The translations under genes were made by a program, and so were the position numbers. Under the pieces are notes generated by a model. It saw nothing but the letters and a program-made list of their open reading frames with translations. It was not told the origin of the DNA and did no database searches. A stretch of DNA of 64,000 bases from Bacteroidales bacterium (GTDB lineage Bacteria; Bacteroidota; Bacteroidia; Bacteroidales; WCHB1-69): contig JAILCI010000020.1 in NCBI GenBank assembly GCA_024686335.1, positions 1 to 64,000 of the forward strand, given 5' to 3'. This document shows positions 10,201-19,149 of this stretch, in pieces. Positions within the stretch are counted from its first letter, which is position 1; each line of letters starts with the position of its first letter.

Positions 10201-11570
10201 AGAAACCTAACTACGGCAAGATTATCTTAGACGGTACACTGCGTTTCATGATGATGGTACGAAACGTGTCTGTCAACTACTCACGCGGTGCCGGTACTAC
10301 ATTACCAGGTTACATGGGCACTCCCAAGTTGTTTGGTATTGACCTCCACAACTCCTCTCCTGGCTTCCTGTTCGTCTTCGGTGGACAACCCGATGTGCAG
10401 GCTATTGGTGCCTCCCGCAACTGGCTCACCACTGATTCATTGATGAATACAGCCTACCAGCGAACCAGAAACGAAAACCTGAATCTGCGTGCCACAATTG
10501 AACCATTCCGCGACTTCCGCATCGAGGTCTCAGCCACCAGAAGATATACTGAGAATTACTCTGAATACTTCCACGTGGATGGTGAGGGCGTTCTCTACCA
10601 TTATACCCCGCAACGCAGCGGCTCGTTCAGTATGACCTACTGCGGATTAAAAACATTCTTCAAAGACTATAACCAACTGTTTGAAGATTTCCGCAATGTA
10701 AGACTGACCATCGCTAACCGACTAGCCGAAGCCAACCCGAACTATACAGGTGATGTAAATCCCGAAACAGGCTTCCCGGAAGGCTACAGCGAAGTTTCTC
10801 AAGAGGTCTTGATGGGCGCGTTCTTCTCCGCATACATGGGTAAGGATGCAGAGAAGATGGACATCTCCACTCCATTCATCAAGATTCCGCTTCCTAATTG
10901 GCGCCTGACCTATAACGGATTCTCCAAGATTAAAGGTATTGACAAAGTATTCCAAAGCCTCTCTTTGGCTCACAGCTACACCTGTACCTACCAAATCGGC
11001 GGCTTTACCACAAACTTGGCTTACGACGAAAACGGTGGCGCCCTCAATACCTTAGGCGACTACATTCCAAGAGAGGAACTGAGCCAGATCGCTATATCCG
11101 AACAATTCGGACCTCTCATCGGTTTCGACATGACTCTGCGTAACAGTATGCTTCTCAAAGTCGAATACAAACAGTCCCGCAACGTAGCTGTCAGCTTTAC
11201 CAACAACCAGATTACCGAGACATCCAGCTATGAACTCGCAGTTTCGGGTGGATACCGATTCAAAGACCTGAAAGTCGGCCTTGTCTTCTCCGGCCAAAAA
11301 CGTCAGTTTGTCAGCGACCTTAACCTGACTGCTGGTGTCGGTCTCAAGAGCAACCAGACTCAGCTGCGTAAGATCCAAGAGATGCAAGACCAGGTGACCT
11401 CTGGTATTTTGACAGCCACCATCAACGTGGCCGCCGAGTACCAATTCAGCCAAATGGTTGGTATTAAATTCTACTATGACCATACCATCAATAGACCGAG
11501 AGTTCAGAACCAATACAACAACATGAACTTCGAAACTGGTATTGCTCTCCGACTGATGCTCGCCCAATAA
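4278..11570 (+). CDS. sprA: Cell-surface protein SprA, type IX secretion outer-membrane translocon (TTG start)
   Basis: 2430 aa, directly downstream of ruvA (known Bacteroidetes synteny), SprA-like composition and internal motifs. Confidence 0.95.
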   Translation: MKKVNKNKILYTALAILSMGVCITIGYAANVKLHNTWLPAPQKAEEPAVDSTEIEEPIDYTMAFLAKNSLTPPDSNDEDSDVPQPDNNPLNNQHTSPFYLQDPPGIGTVIQYNPETNTYDFQYQTGNQPFGPGAYMDINEYIDYDLQQSINNYWHSNSVGASGKRNGGGGLIPELHVGGDLFESIFGSNTIDIRPSGNIEVKFGLKYTQQDNYTLPVKQRRQPTFDFDQDIQLNMIARVGDKIEFNLNYANNELQVGTNNDVMKLKYGGKEDEILQLIEFGNVTMPLNSTLITGSQNLFGVKGQLKFGNLTITGVAAQKKGATQSASITNGAAEEEFYFSADEYEENRHFFLGQFFRDHYNEYLSTLPLVGSPIVITKIEVWRTTIGAATNENRNIIAFTDLGEADPEFSSLSYNPMYDGGQYPDDQINNLTTLIDTSLYRNLSTVSANMHSVGLTSGKNYEKLESARLLSPSEYTVNTKLGFISLNSALSSDQVLAVAFQYTVIGSDKVYQVGEFANEVTAPNCIRVKLLKSSNINTKSPLWNLMMKNVYSLSAYQVSNEKFRLNVLYTGDAEGVPNGFFTQGSEQGIPLIRLLGLDRLNQQQDPNPDGIFDFIDNAATVGGTINSNNGRIYFPTVEPFGKDLRAVITEPELADKYAFDSLYTMTKTMAQQITNKNKFYIEGSYRSSYGSEFRIPTTNVAQGSVKVTAGGITLQENVDYTVNYDMGTVSIINQGYLNSGTPINITWEPEDEYGTDQYLFGANLDYTFSPNFNIGATFMNLRERPITNKVNYGDEPINNFIWGMNFAYKAELPFVTKAVDLLSFHSTSTKSFLNLEGEFAHFVPGHSRAIGKQGITYIDNFEAAKTTISLNTFANWVLASTPQGQPDMFPEAGVLSVTDNVRKQLAYGYNRAHLSWYIVDQSVFYNGNSATPSNLTAEDLSAPYARAVYEPELFPYKEYDGTTISTYMPVFNLAYYPNEKGPYNYDVLGTEGYSHGINADGTLREPRTRWAGIMRKFDNTDFESSNYEYIEFWMMDPFIENENHTGGKLYFNLGDISEDILRDGMKFFESGLPADGSDENVEFTVWGRVPTVQQIVNAFDLENDARPFQDVGYDGLQDEREREYFRDSYLELIAQEYGVTSAAYTAALNDPSSDNYHYYRGSDYDQNDVKLVERYKYYNGADGNSPTDDQSPENYPTSATPLPNLEDMNNDNTLNEDEKYYQYVINLSPDHMVVGENYINDVYEAVSSPLPNGERLTTKWYQFRIPIHNPDKVVNNISGFNSIRFMRMFLRDFEEPIICRFATFELVRSDWRTYNLNLREEGDYVPTQGDGESSFYVGTVSYEENSNRTPIPYLLPPGIERETVAGLNTIQINEQSLTMKAVNLEDGDARAVYKSTSYDLRNFNTLQMAIHAESVVSSNDLQKGDITTFIRLGSDFTDNYYEYEIPVEFTPWGVGKDTLAIWPLANNMVVYLDSLVSLKLRRNMAVRNGELATNLIPYTLYDGENRMTVVGNPNLGDVTTIMIGIRNPRKQNMLDNDDMEAKSVEVWVNELRLVGFDDRQGFAALLRARMNIADVGDITVSGTYSTPGFGGIEQSITDRSHETNINVDVATNIDGGKLFFPEKWNIKIPFHYDYSMGMAMPEYNPLNPDVKLIEDLALCETAEERDSLRKLTTSFTQRQNINLMNVRKERNFESGSTKMHPWDVENLDFSYSYSELIQRDVDLEMNNEYIHDGEIGYTFSTNPKNYRPFSKMKWTRSKWLQLIRDINITPMPKNVVIRTSLRRELQEFKYRPKSQGNIIVDTSYVKTFDWTRNYALNWDIFQSLKLEFRADASARIDEPDGRIETRLEKDSIWHNIGRGGRTTDYRQTFNGTYQIPINKIPLFNWINANVRYQSTYQFTASALSLAYLGNTIQNSNNIQGNANLNFVTLYNNIPYLKKVNQGNRNNQQRGNSTKDRSQKKEGKEETESVKDSLKEKPNYGKIILDGTLRFMMMVRNVSVNYSRGAGTTLPGYMGTPKLFGIDLHNSSPGFLFVFGGQPDVQAIGASRNWLTTDSLMNTAYQRTRNENLNLRATIEPFRDFRIEVSATRRYTENYSEYFHVDGEGVLYHYTPQRSGSFSMTYCGLKTFFKDYNQLFEDFRNVRLTIANRLAEANPNYTGDVNPETGFPEGYSEVSQEVLMGAFFSAYMGKDAEKMDISTPFIKIPLPNWRLTYNGFSKIKGIDKVFQSLSLAHSYTCTYQIGGFTTNLAYDENGGALNTLGDYIPREELSQIAISEQFGPLIGFDMTLRNSMLLKVEYKQSRNVAVSFTNNQITETSSYELAVSGGYRFKDLKVGLVFSGQKRQFVSDLNLTAGVGLKSNQTQLRKIQEMQDQVTSGILTATINVAAEYQFSQMVGIKFYYDHTINRPRVQNQYNNMNFETGIALRLMLAQ

Positions 11571-11645
11571 CAAGGCTTCATAGTTCTTGACATTTCTCTA
11601 TTGAAAAATTGTATTTTTTTATGATACAATACAATGGGATTTTAT

Positions 11646-11653
11646 TATTTTTG
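11646..11653 (+). promoter_or_regulatory. -7 element (TATTTTTG) for the small lipoprotein gene
   Basis: TAnnTTTG match 25 nt upstream of the ATG. Confidence 0.5.
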
Positions 11654-11677
11654 CACCTTATAAAATAATAGTGTATT

Positions 11678-12082
11678 ATGAAGAAGATTAGAATTTTTAT
11701 TCCGATACTGCTAGCTGTCATTGCAGTTTTCACGTTCTCTCAATGCAAGAAGAACCACGACTGCACAATGCACCTCGAATGTTACTACTCCGATAACGGT
11801 ATCGACACCGGTGACGTATGCTCCAATGTTCACATCGTTGTTGGCAAGGAGGAGTATGCCGACTATGCCCGCGCTGACGGATATACTGACGCTAACGGCG
11901 TTTTTGAACACATCTTCCCTTATCCCGCTTTGCTCGATGTTGTGGCTACCAAAGCTGACACTATCTGGAATGAAGAAGATAGCACTGTTGTGGAAGTTAA
12001 ATATTACACCGGCGCTGCACAAGTACAAGTCAACGACGGTGAAACTACATCCAAGACCATTCTGATGGTTAGAACGTATTAA
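11678..12082 (+). CDS. Small predicted lipoprotein of unknown function
   Basis: Hydrophobic leader with FSQC lipobox; 134 aa; -7 motif upstream. Confidence 0.7.
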   Translation: MKKIRIFIPILLAVIAVFTFSQCKKNHDCTMHLECYYSDNGIDTGDVCSNVHIVVGKEEYADYARADGYTDANGVFEHIFPYPALLDVVATKADTIWNEEDSTVVEVKYYTGAAQVQVNDGETTSKTILMVRTY

Positions 12083-12161
12083 TTTTATTCACTCATACTC
12101 TCTTCCCTTACTGCCATTTCTCTTCGAGTCAGATTGATGACCGAATACTAAATTCTATGTT

Positions 12162-13529
12162 TTGAAGAAAAAACTAATCGGTGAAATAGCATTAATAGCC
12201 GCAACCGTTATTCTGATAGGCGCGTTACTCCTTCGAGGAAGAATCGACTACACCCCTATCTCTAACATCATCAAACACGAGAAAAAAACCTATCATCACA
12301 GCGACACCCTTAAGGCGCTGATATTCTATCATGCTGCAGATTACTTTGTATATCATGGTCAAGTAATTGGTTTTCAGTATGATATGATAAAGCAAATGGC
12401 AAAAGACTTTAACATGCAAGCTGATATAGCCATTGAAGCCGATCCTGATAGCATGATGATGAAGTCTTTCAGCAATGACTATGACATCATTGGCTTTGAC
12501 TTTGACAAGAATTTCTTCTCACCAATGTATTTGAAGGTGTCGGCGCCTCACTCTCTAACTTATCCCATCATTTTGATGCGTAAAAAAACGGAATTTGACA
12601 GTTCCGCCACACATGTAGCGCATACTCCAGCACAATATAACCAGAAACTGAATTTCAGCCAACTCCAGTTGCCCAAGAGCTGGCGCAGAGAAGATCATCC
12701 TGACAAGACCGTTGAGGATCTTATTGAGATGCTGGAAGACACCCTGATAGACTATGTGGTTTGTAACCACAATGTTGCCATCACCCTACTGCCATTTTAC
12801 AAGAATCTAGAAATGGGTCCGCGAGTAGGCGATGATTTCCCCCGAAACTGGGTCTTGAATCCAAGAAATAAAACACTGAATGACTCCATCAACCTGTGGC
12901 TGGTCAACATGAAGAAGACAAAATTCTATAAAAGAATTTGTCTCCGCTATCTCTCTCAGCATTCACAGATCATCAACAACTCTTTCGGACACAAAAAAGA
13001 CAACATTTCCACATACGACAACTGTATTCAAGCAGCTAGCGAAAAGCATGGGCTCGACTGGCGCTTTGTGTCGTCTATTATTTATCAGGAATCTCATTTC
13101 TGCACCGATGTCTTAGGTATGGGCGGAAGTTATGGCATTATGCAGATGATGCCTGTCACTTACGAACGATACGGGCTCACAGATACCTCCACCGTGGAGG
13201 ATCAGATCTGGGGCGGCGTGAAATATATCCGTTTCCTTTATAACATATTCGATGAAAAAGTAGATACCAATGACATCTACTATTTTGTGGCCGGATCTTA
13301 CAATTCAGGTCCCGGTCACATTCTCGACGCCATCACCCTTGCAAAAAAGCATGGGGCAGATAGCGAACATTGGGTATCTGTAAAAGAATATCTCCTTCTG
13401 AAATCACATAAAGAGTACTACAGCGATCCAGACGTCAAATGCGGCTACTACCCCGGCAAACACACCGTCGATTATGTGCAGGAGGTGATGGATCGTTACA
13501 ATGGATATAAACTAACAAAGAAAGAATGA
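12162..13529 (+). CDS. MltF-like membrane-bound lytic transglycosylase (SBP-like domain + SLT domain; TTG start)
   Basis: SLT motifs SSIIYQESHFCTDVLGMGGSYGIMQMMPVT and VAGSYNSGPGHI; N-terminal solute-binding-like domain. Confidence 0.88.
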   Translation: MKKKLIGEIALIAATVILIGALLLRGRIDYTPISNIIKHEKKTYHHSDTLKALIFYHAADYFVYHGQVIGFQYDMIKQMAKDFNMQADIAIEADPDSMMMKSFSNDYDIIGFDFDKNFFSPMYLKVSAPHSLTYPIILMRKKTEFDSSATHVAHTPAQYNQKLNFSQLQLPKSWRREDHPDKTVEDLIEMLEDTLIDYVVCNHNVAITLLPFYKNLEMGPRVGDDFPRNWVLNPRNKTLNDSINLWLVNMKKTKFYKRICLRYLSQHSQIINNSFGHKKDNISTYDNCIQAASEKHGLDWRFVSSIIYQESHFCTDVLGMGGSYGIMQMMPVTYERYGLTDTSTVEDQIWGGVKYIRFLYNIFDEKVDTNDIYYFVAGSYNSGPGHILDAITLAKKHGADSEHWVSVKEYLLLKSHKEYYSDPDVKCGYYPGKHTVDYVQEVMDRYNGYKLTKKE

Positions 13530-14782
13530 ACATCTTGATCATCGGTCGTGGCGGCCGTGAACACGCCATCGCTTGGAAAGCAGCTCAATCTCCATTAACT
13601 ACGAAACTATTCATCGCACCAGGTAATGACGGCATGCGATCCATCAACAACATTCCCGTGGAGTTAGTACCTATTGACGAGAAGGACTCCGACGCGCTGG
13701 TATCCTTTGCACGTGAACATGCCATCGACTTGACTATTGTGGGTCCTGAGGCTGCACTCATCAACGGCATCGCCAACCGTTTCCAAGAAGCTGGTCTCAC
13801 CATCTTTGCCCCCACCGCTGAGGCAGCAAGCATAGAAGGCAGCAAACAGTTTGCCAAAGATCTCATGATCAAATATCACATCCCTACTGCAGCATTTCAA
13901 ATCTTCGACAAATATGAAGAAGCTGCAGCCTATTTGAAAGAGGTGGGTGCTCCTATCGTCATCAAATATGACGGCATTGCAGCTGGAAAGGGTGTGGTCG
14001 TCGCCATGACTATCGAAGAGGCAGATCAAGCACTCCGCGACATGCTGCTTAACCATAACTTCGGTGACGGAAAAGTCCTGATGGAAGAGTTCCTTCAAGG
14101 TCCCGAGTTCTCCCTACTCACACTTGTCAACGGCAACCAGGTGGTTCCTTTGGTCATCGCTCAAGACCACAAGCGTGCCTATGATGGTGACAAAGGTCCG
14201 AACACCGGCGGCATGGGCGCATACAGCCCTGTACCCGTCATTCCACAAGAGCAAATTGACTGGGCCGTTAAACACATCATGCAAGCTACAGCCGACGCTA
14301 TGGTGACAGAAGGCTGCCCCTTCACTGGAATTCTATACGGCGGACTCATGCTGACCAAACAAGGACCTAAAGTGATTGAATTCAACGCCCGCTTTGGCGA
14401 TCCGGAGACAGAAGTGGTTCTGCCCAAGATGAAAAGCGACCTTATCCAACATATCCTCGACCTGTTAGCACACAAACAGGTTACTCCGCAATTCTATGAA
14501 GAGGCTTTCCTTGGCGTAGTACTAGCAGCTAAAGGATACCCGGGCAAATACGGAAAAGGATTCCCAATCCATAATCTGGAAAAACTCTCACAGACCGTCT
14601 TCCACATGGGAACAAAAATGAAAGATGGTGAATGTGTATCCAATGGTGGTCGTGTTCTCTTTGTGGTCGGCAAAGGCAAGGATTTGGCCGAGGCTCAGAA
14701 GGATGCCTATGAAGGCGTACACAAAATAGCCTGCCCAGACCTCTTCTTCCGAGAAGATATCGGTTGGCAGGCTATCCAATAA
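13526..14782 (+). CDS. purD: Phosphoribosylamine-glycine ligase
   Basis: MNILIIGRGGREHAIAWK...GPNTGGMGAYSPVP...FNARFGDPETEVVLP; ATGA overlap with the upstream gene. Confidence 0.97.
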   Translation: MNILIIGRGGREHAIAWKAAQSPLTTKLFIAPGNDGMRSINNIPVELVPIDEKDSDALVSFAREHAIDLTIVGPEAALINGIANRFQEAGLTIFAPTAEAASIEGSKQFAKDLMIKYHIPTAAFQIFDKYEEAAAYLKEVGAPIVIKYDGIAAGKGVVVAMTIEEADQALRDMLLNHNFGDGKVLMEEFLQGPEFSLLTLVNGNQVVPLVIAQDHKRAYDGDKGPNTGGMGAYSPVPVIPQEQIDWAVKHIMQATADAMVTEGCPFTGILYGGLMLTKQGPKVIEFNARFGDPETEVVLPKMKSDLIQHILDLLAHKQVTPQFYEEAFLGVVLAAKGYPGKYGKGFPIHNLEKLSQTVFHMGTKMKDGECVSNGGRVLFVVGKGKDLAEAQKDAYEGVHKIACPDLFFREDIGWQAIQ

Positions 14783-14802
14783 ATATTTCTTACTCCTAAA
14801 GA

Positions 14803-16059
14803 CTAACGTTTGTTGGTCTTCTTGACGGCTTCTTCCTGTTTGTCGATCTCTTTGAGCAACTTCTCAGGAATCTCGCCTTTTTGCATACATTGGTGACATC
14901 TCATGTCCAAGGTATACATACGACCAATACAATAGTTGGAGTGTTTACAACCGCTCTCGATCACTTCTCCAGATTGCAGTTTATTGACAAAGTCGGGATC
15001 GTGCAAGACCGCACGCGCCATTTGGAAGGCTACGAAACCGGAGTCGAGCACCTTCTCCATATCCTCTTTTCTCGTCATACCGCCCACATAAATCAACGGC
15101 ATCTTGACAGCTTGACGGAATTTCATAGCAGTCTCATAGAAATAGGCATCCTTGTAAGGAACTGTCGGAATCACCATGCGACCACCAAGACGGAGTCCCA
15201 ACTTAAGCCACCAGAACTTCTTGAAATCCATATAGTAAGCGAGGGTCTTCAACGGCATAGCGCCACGCATCACCTCCATAGGAGCCTTGCTGACAAATCC
15301 GGCGGTCAATACCAAAGCATGCACACCCAATTTTTCCAACTCTTGAGCCACCTTGATACATTCATCCACCTGCATACCACTGCGGAATCCATCATACATG
15401 TTCGTCTTTACTACAATAGCCATATCATCCTTGGCCTCTTCCATCACCTTGGAGATGACCAGTTTCATAAAACGCATACGGTTCTCCAGAGAACCACCAA
15501 ACTCATCCTTACGATGGTTGGTATATGGTGACAAGAACTGGCTGATCAGATAACCATGACCAGCATGAACTTCCACACAATCGAAGCCTGCTTTGCGGCA
15601 AAGATTGATGGCCTTGCCAAAATCTTCCACCAACTCATAAATCTCTGCCTTGGTAATCTTACGCGTGAAGGTAGGAGAATATAAGTTAAAACGACCTGAA
15701 GGGGAAAGAGGTTTTTGTCCGCAGGTAGCACGGTGAGTCATATTACCACAGTGACCAATCTGGATGGAAGCCTTAGCTCCTTCGGCGTGGATAGCATCTG
15801 TTAAGACCTTCAAATCCGGAACAATCTCCTCGCGCAGCCACAACTGACCATCGAAAGAGAGACCGCTACGACTTACAGAAGCATATGCTACAGTGGTCAT
15901 ACCTATACCGCCCTTTGCAACAGAACGGTGATAGTTCAACAAATCTTCGGAAGGCTTGTTTCCATACGCCATATTCTCAAAGGCTGCTGACCGGATAGTG
16001 CGATTACGCAGAGTGATCGGGCCTATCTGACATGGTGTGAAAATAGTAGAATTTGACAT
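14803..16059 (-). CDS. NADH:flavin oxidoreductase (old yellow enzyme family)
   Basis: PCQIGPITLRNRTIRSA...GFDCVEVHAGHGYLISQFLSPYTNHRKDEFGGSLENRMRF...YVGGMTRKEDMEKVL. Confidence 0.92.
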   Translation of the reverse strand: MSNSTIFTPCQIGPITLRNRTIRSAAFENMAYGNKPSEDLLNYHRSVAKGGIGMTTVAYASVSRSGLSFDGQLWLREEIVPDLKVLTDAIHAEGAKASIQIGHCGNMTHRATCGQKPLSPSGRFNLYSPTFTRKITKAEIYELVEDFGKAINLCRKAGFDCVEVHAGHGYLISQFLSPYTNHRKDEFGGSLENRMRFMKLVISKVMEEAKDDMAIVVKTNMYDGFRSGMQVDECIKVAQELEKLGVHALVLTAGFVSKAPMEVMRGAMPLKTLAYYMDFKKFWWLKLGLRLGGRMVIPTVPYKDAYFYETAMKFRQAVKMPLIYVGGMTRKEDMEKVLDSGFVAFQMARAVLHDPDFVNKLQSGEVIESGCKHSNYCIGRMYTLDMRCHQCMQKGEIPEKLLKEIDKQEEAVKKTNKR

Positions 16060-16169
16060 ATCTTAAAAATTTAGTACAAAATTGAATAACGCAGTTATAT
16101 CTTTTTTATTGTGTAAAAAATAAAAATATGTGGCATAAAACTTGTATGCGTCATATAAAAAATAAAAAC

Positions 16170-16177
16170 TATATTTG
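16170..16177 (+). promoter_or_regulatory. -7 element (TATATTTG), probable frr promoter
   Basis: TAnnTTTG match; implies a leader of about 105 nt. Confidence 0.45.
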
Positions 16178-16288
16178 CGCCCTAAAAGAATAAAAATCAG
16201 AATTAAACTATTTTTAACCTTTTAGTGGTTTATATCATATTGATAATAAACATATTACAAGATATTTCACATTAAAATTGACTAAACA

Positions 16289-16849
16289 ATGAGTGATACA
16301 CAGACCAACTTAAAACAGACGAAAGACAGTATGATGGCCGCTGTTGCCTTTTTTGACAAGAGTTTGCAGAAGGTTCGCGCCGGCAAGGCATCTCCGCAAA
16401 TGCTTGAAGGATTGAGAGTGGACTACTACGGCAACCCTACCCCTGTGGATCAGGTGGCCAATATCAACACTCCCGATGCACATCAGATTGTCATCCAACC
16501 CTGGGAGCGCAATATGCTGCCCGTTATTGAAAAAGCCATTCTCGCCGCAAATATCGGTATGACGCCACAAAACAACGGTGAGTTCATCCGTCTGGTGGTC
16601 CCCACCCCAACAGAAGAGCGTCGTAAAGAACTGGTCAAGAAGGCCAAACAAGAAGCTGAACAAACCAAGGTCACTATCCGCAACATCCGCCGTTCCGCCA
16701 ATGACGAAGCTAAAAAACTTAAAGATTCTGGCATTGAGGAAGATGCTGTAAAGAAATTGGAGGCTGATATCCAAAAAGTCACCGACGAAATGATTGCCAA
16801 GGTGGACAAGATTATGGAAGCCAAGGAAAAAGAGATCATGACTCTGTAG
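16289..16849 (+). CDS. frr: Ribosome recycling factor
   Basis: KVRAGKASPQMLEGLRVDYYGNPTPVDQVANI...RRSANDEAKKLK. Confidence 0.96.
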   Translation: MSDTQTNLKQTKDSMMAAVAFFDKSLQKVRAGKASPQMLEGLRVDYYGNPTPVDQVANINTPDAHQIVIQPWERNMLPVIEKAILAANIGMTPQNNGEFIRLVVPTPTEERRKELVKKAKQEAEQTKVTIRNIRRSANDEAKKLKDSGIEEDAVKKLEADIQKVTDEMIAKVDKIMEAKEKEIMTL

Positions 16850-16881
16850 AAATTTTATAAATCATTTAATATTAATAAATT

Positions 16882-17259
16882 ATGAATATTCCCGCAAATT
16901 TAAAGTACTCTAGTGACCACGAATGGTTAAGAGTTGAAGGCGAATTCGCTTTCGTAGGTATTTCTGCTCACGCTGCAAACGAACTGGGCGACATCGTTTT
17001 CCTGGACATCCCTTCAGTAGGTGAGACTATGGATAAAGACGAGGTTTTCGGTTCTATCGAGGCTGTCAAGACCGTTGCTGACCTTATGTTACCGGTAGGT
17101 GGCGAAATCGTTGAGTTCAACGAGGCTTTGGAAGGCGAACCCGCATTGGTCAACTCCGATCCTTATGGTGAGGGTTGGATCATCAAGATCAAAATGACAG
17201 ATCCTGCTGAAGCTGACGCTTTGATGGATGCTGCTGCTTACGAAGCTTTCATCGGATAA
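16882..17259 (+). CDS. gcvH: Glycine cleavage system H protein
   Basis: [21 protein letters not shown]...[25 protein letters not shown] (lipoyl-Lys motif). Confidence 0.96.
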   Translation: MNIPANLKYSSDHEWLRVEGEFAFVGISAHAANELGDIVFLDIPSVGETMDKDEVFGSIEAVKTVADLMLPVGGEIVEFNEALEGEPALVNSDPYGEGWIIKIKMTDPAEADALMDAAAYEAFIG

Positions 17260-17282
17260 TTCTCAATCTGAGAAATTCTTAC

Positions 17283-17318
17283 AAAAAGAGGAAATGTGGA
17301 AACGCATTTCCTCTTTTT
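17283..17318 (+). terminator. Rho-independent terminator after gcvH
   Basis: AAAAAGAGGAAATG/CATTTCCTCTTTTT, perfect 14-bp stem. Confidence 0.85.
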
Positions 17319-17382
17319 GCATCCATTAAAAATGGATCAAAACGGCTCAAAAAAAGGAACTTCAGATTACGCTAGAAAATTG

Positions 17383-17390
17383 TATTTTTG
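17383..17390 (+). promoter_or_regulatory. -7 element (TATTTTTG) for der
   Basis: TAnnTTTG match; supports the der start at 17428. Confidence 0.5.
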
Positions 17391-17427
17391 CCGCTCCAAT
17401 AGTAATATTGAAAAGAAAATAGAGATT

Positions 17428-18732
17428 ATGTCGAATATACTATCCCTTATCGGTCGTCCTAACGTGGGCAAATCCACATTCTTTAACCGCCTCATAAAGG
17501 CTCGCGAGGCTATTGTGGACTCCGTTGCAGGTGTCACACGCGACCGCCACTATGGCAAGTCTGACTGGAACGGATACGAGTTTTCCGTCATCGATACCGG
17601 TGGATACGTAGTTGGTTCCGACGACATCTTTGAAGCCGAAATCCGCAAACAGGCTACATTAGCTATTGAAGAATCTGACGTCATCGTACTGATGGTGGAT
17701 GGTCGTGAGGGGTTGACACCTTTAGACGAGGAAGTTGCGACAATTCTGCGAGAGAGCGGCAAACCTTATTATTTGGCAGTCAACAAAATTGACAGTCCTT
17801 CCAACTATTTGGATTATACTGAGTTCTACGCACTAGGCATCCCGGAAATCTATCCTATCTCCGCTGCTTCCGGTAGTGGCACCGGAGAATTACTGGACGC
17901 TGTTGTAAAACACTTTTCAAAAGATAAAGAGGAAAACACTGATGACCTCCCCCGCATCGCCATTGTAGGCAAACCCAATGTTGGTAAATCTTCCATCATC
18001 AACGCCTTCCTGGGCGAGGAGCGTCATATTGTTACACCGCTGGCTGGCACAACCCGCGACACCATCTTCACCCGCTATAAAAGTTTCGGTTTCGACTTCT
18101 ACCTCATTGACACTGCGGGTCTTCGTAAGAAAAGTAAAGTGGAGGAAGATCTGGAATTCTACTCCGTCATGCGTGCCGTCCGCTCCATTGAAAATGCTGA
18201 TGTCTGTATCGTAATGGCCGATGCTAGCCAAGGTTTTGAGCAACAAGATCTTAACATATTTGGCCTCGCCGCACGCAACCACAAAGGCGTCGTACTTGTG
18301 ATGAACAAGTGGGACCTTATCGAGAAAGATAATCACACTCATAAGGAATATGAGGACCTCATCCGCAAACGCATCGCACCTTTCAACGATGTGCCCATAA
18401 TCTTCACCTCTGTAAAAGAGAAACAACGTATTTTCAAGGTTCTGGAATCAGCCATTGAGGTCTATAATAATCGGACTCGCAAAATCTCCACATCCGAACT
18501 TAACGACACGCTGTTACCAATTATTCAGCAGACCCCGCCACCCATGAACAAGGATAAAGTGATACGCATTAAATACGTTACCCAACTCCCTGTAGCTTAT
18601 CCGACTTTCGCCTTCTTCTGCAACCTGCCCCAATATGTGGTGGATTCTTATAAACGATTCCTGGAAAATCAAATACGAAAACACTGGAACTTCAGTGGAG
18701 TTCCGATGGAAATCTACTTCAGAAAGAAATAA
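17428..18732 (+). CDS. der: Ribosome-associated GTPase Der (EngA)
   Basis: Two G domains (GRPNVGKST, GKPNVGKSS; DTGG, DTAG; NKID, NKWD). Start reset from ORF-track 17296 because that ATG lies inside the terminator. Confidence 0.96.
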   Translation: MSNILSLIGRPNVGKSTFFNRLIKAREAIVDSVAGVTRDRHYGKSDWNGYEFSVIDTGGYVVGSDDIFEAEIRKQATLAIEESDVIVLMVDGREGLTPLDEEVATILRESGKPYYLAVNKIDSPSNYLDYTEFYALGIPEIYPISAASGSGTGELLDAVVKHFSKDKEENTDDLPRIAIVGKPNVGKSSIINAFLGEERHIVTPLAGTTRDTIFTRYKSFGFDFYLIDTAGLRKKSKVEEDLEFYSVMRAVRSIENADVCIVMADASQGFEQQDLNIFGLAARNHKGVVLVMNKWDLIEKDNHTHKEYEDLIRKRIAPFNDVPIIFTSVKEKQRIFKVLESAIEVYNNRTRKISTSELNDTLLPIIQQTPPPMNKDKVIRIKYVTQLPVAYPTFAFFCNLPQYVVDSYKRFLENQIRKHWNFSGVPMEIYFRKK

Positions 18733-18744
18733 AGAATTTTTTTA

Positions 18745-19149
18745 ATGAACAAGATATATTCCAAACATCGGAATTTTATCCTATACGGCCTGATCGGAGG
18801 CATCTGCACAGTCGTGGATATTGCCATCTTCTATCTACTCCAGATTACAGAGATGCACTATCTACTTGACAATATCATCAGCTATAACATAGGTATTATC
18901 TTAAGTTTCTTCCTGAATAGACACTACAACTTCAAGATAAAGGATAAACCCAAGACACGTTTTTTGTCTTTCTACCTGATAAGCTTATTAGGATTAGGAT
19001 TGTGTGAAGTGCTACTATGGATTTTTACGGATGGACTTCATATTAACAGTTTGCTATCCAAGATAATAGCAACCATCATCGTGGGTGTGTTTCAATTTAT
19101 CTGCGTGCAGAGAATCACCTTTAAGAAAGCTGCCTCAAAGATTGAATAA
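18745..19149 (+). CDS. GtrA family membrane protein
   Basis: Four TM segments; FILYGLIGGICTVVDIAIFYLL...SYNIGIILSFFLNRHYNFK. Confidence 0.88.
   Translation: MNKIYSKHRNFILYGLIGGICTVVDIAIFYLLQITEMHYLLDNIISYNIGIILSFFLNRHYNFKIKDKPKTRFLSFYLISLLGLGLCEVLLWIFTDGLHINSLLSKIIATIIVGVFQFICVQRITFKKAASKIE

Noticed and set aside
12162-14782. MltF-purD ATGA overlap considered as a fusion or novel pathway link
   Set aside because: 4-nt overlaps are ordinary translational coupling; no functional link needed.
14881-15531. 216-aa ORF antisense to the OYE-family oxidoreductase
   Set aside because: His/Thr-rich artefact of the opposite coding strand.
17296-17427. 44-aa N-terminal extension of Der in the ORF track
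   Set aside because: Its ATG lies within the gcvH terminator hairpin and upstream of the der -7 element.
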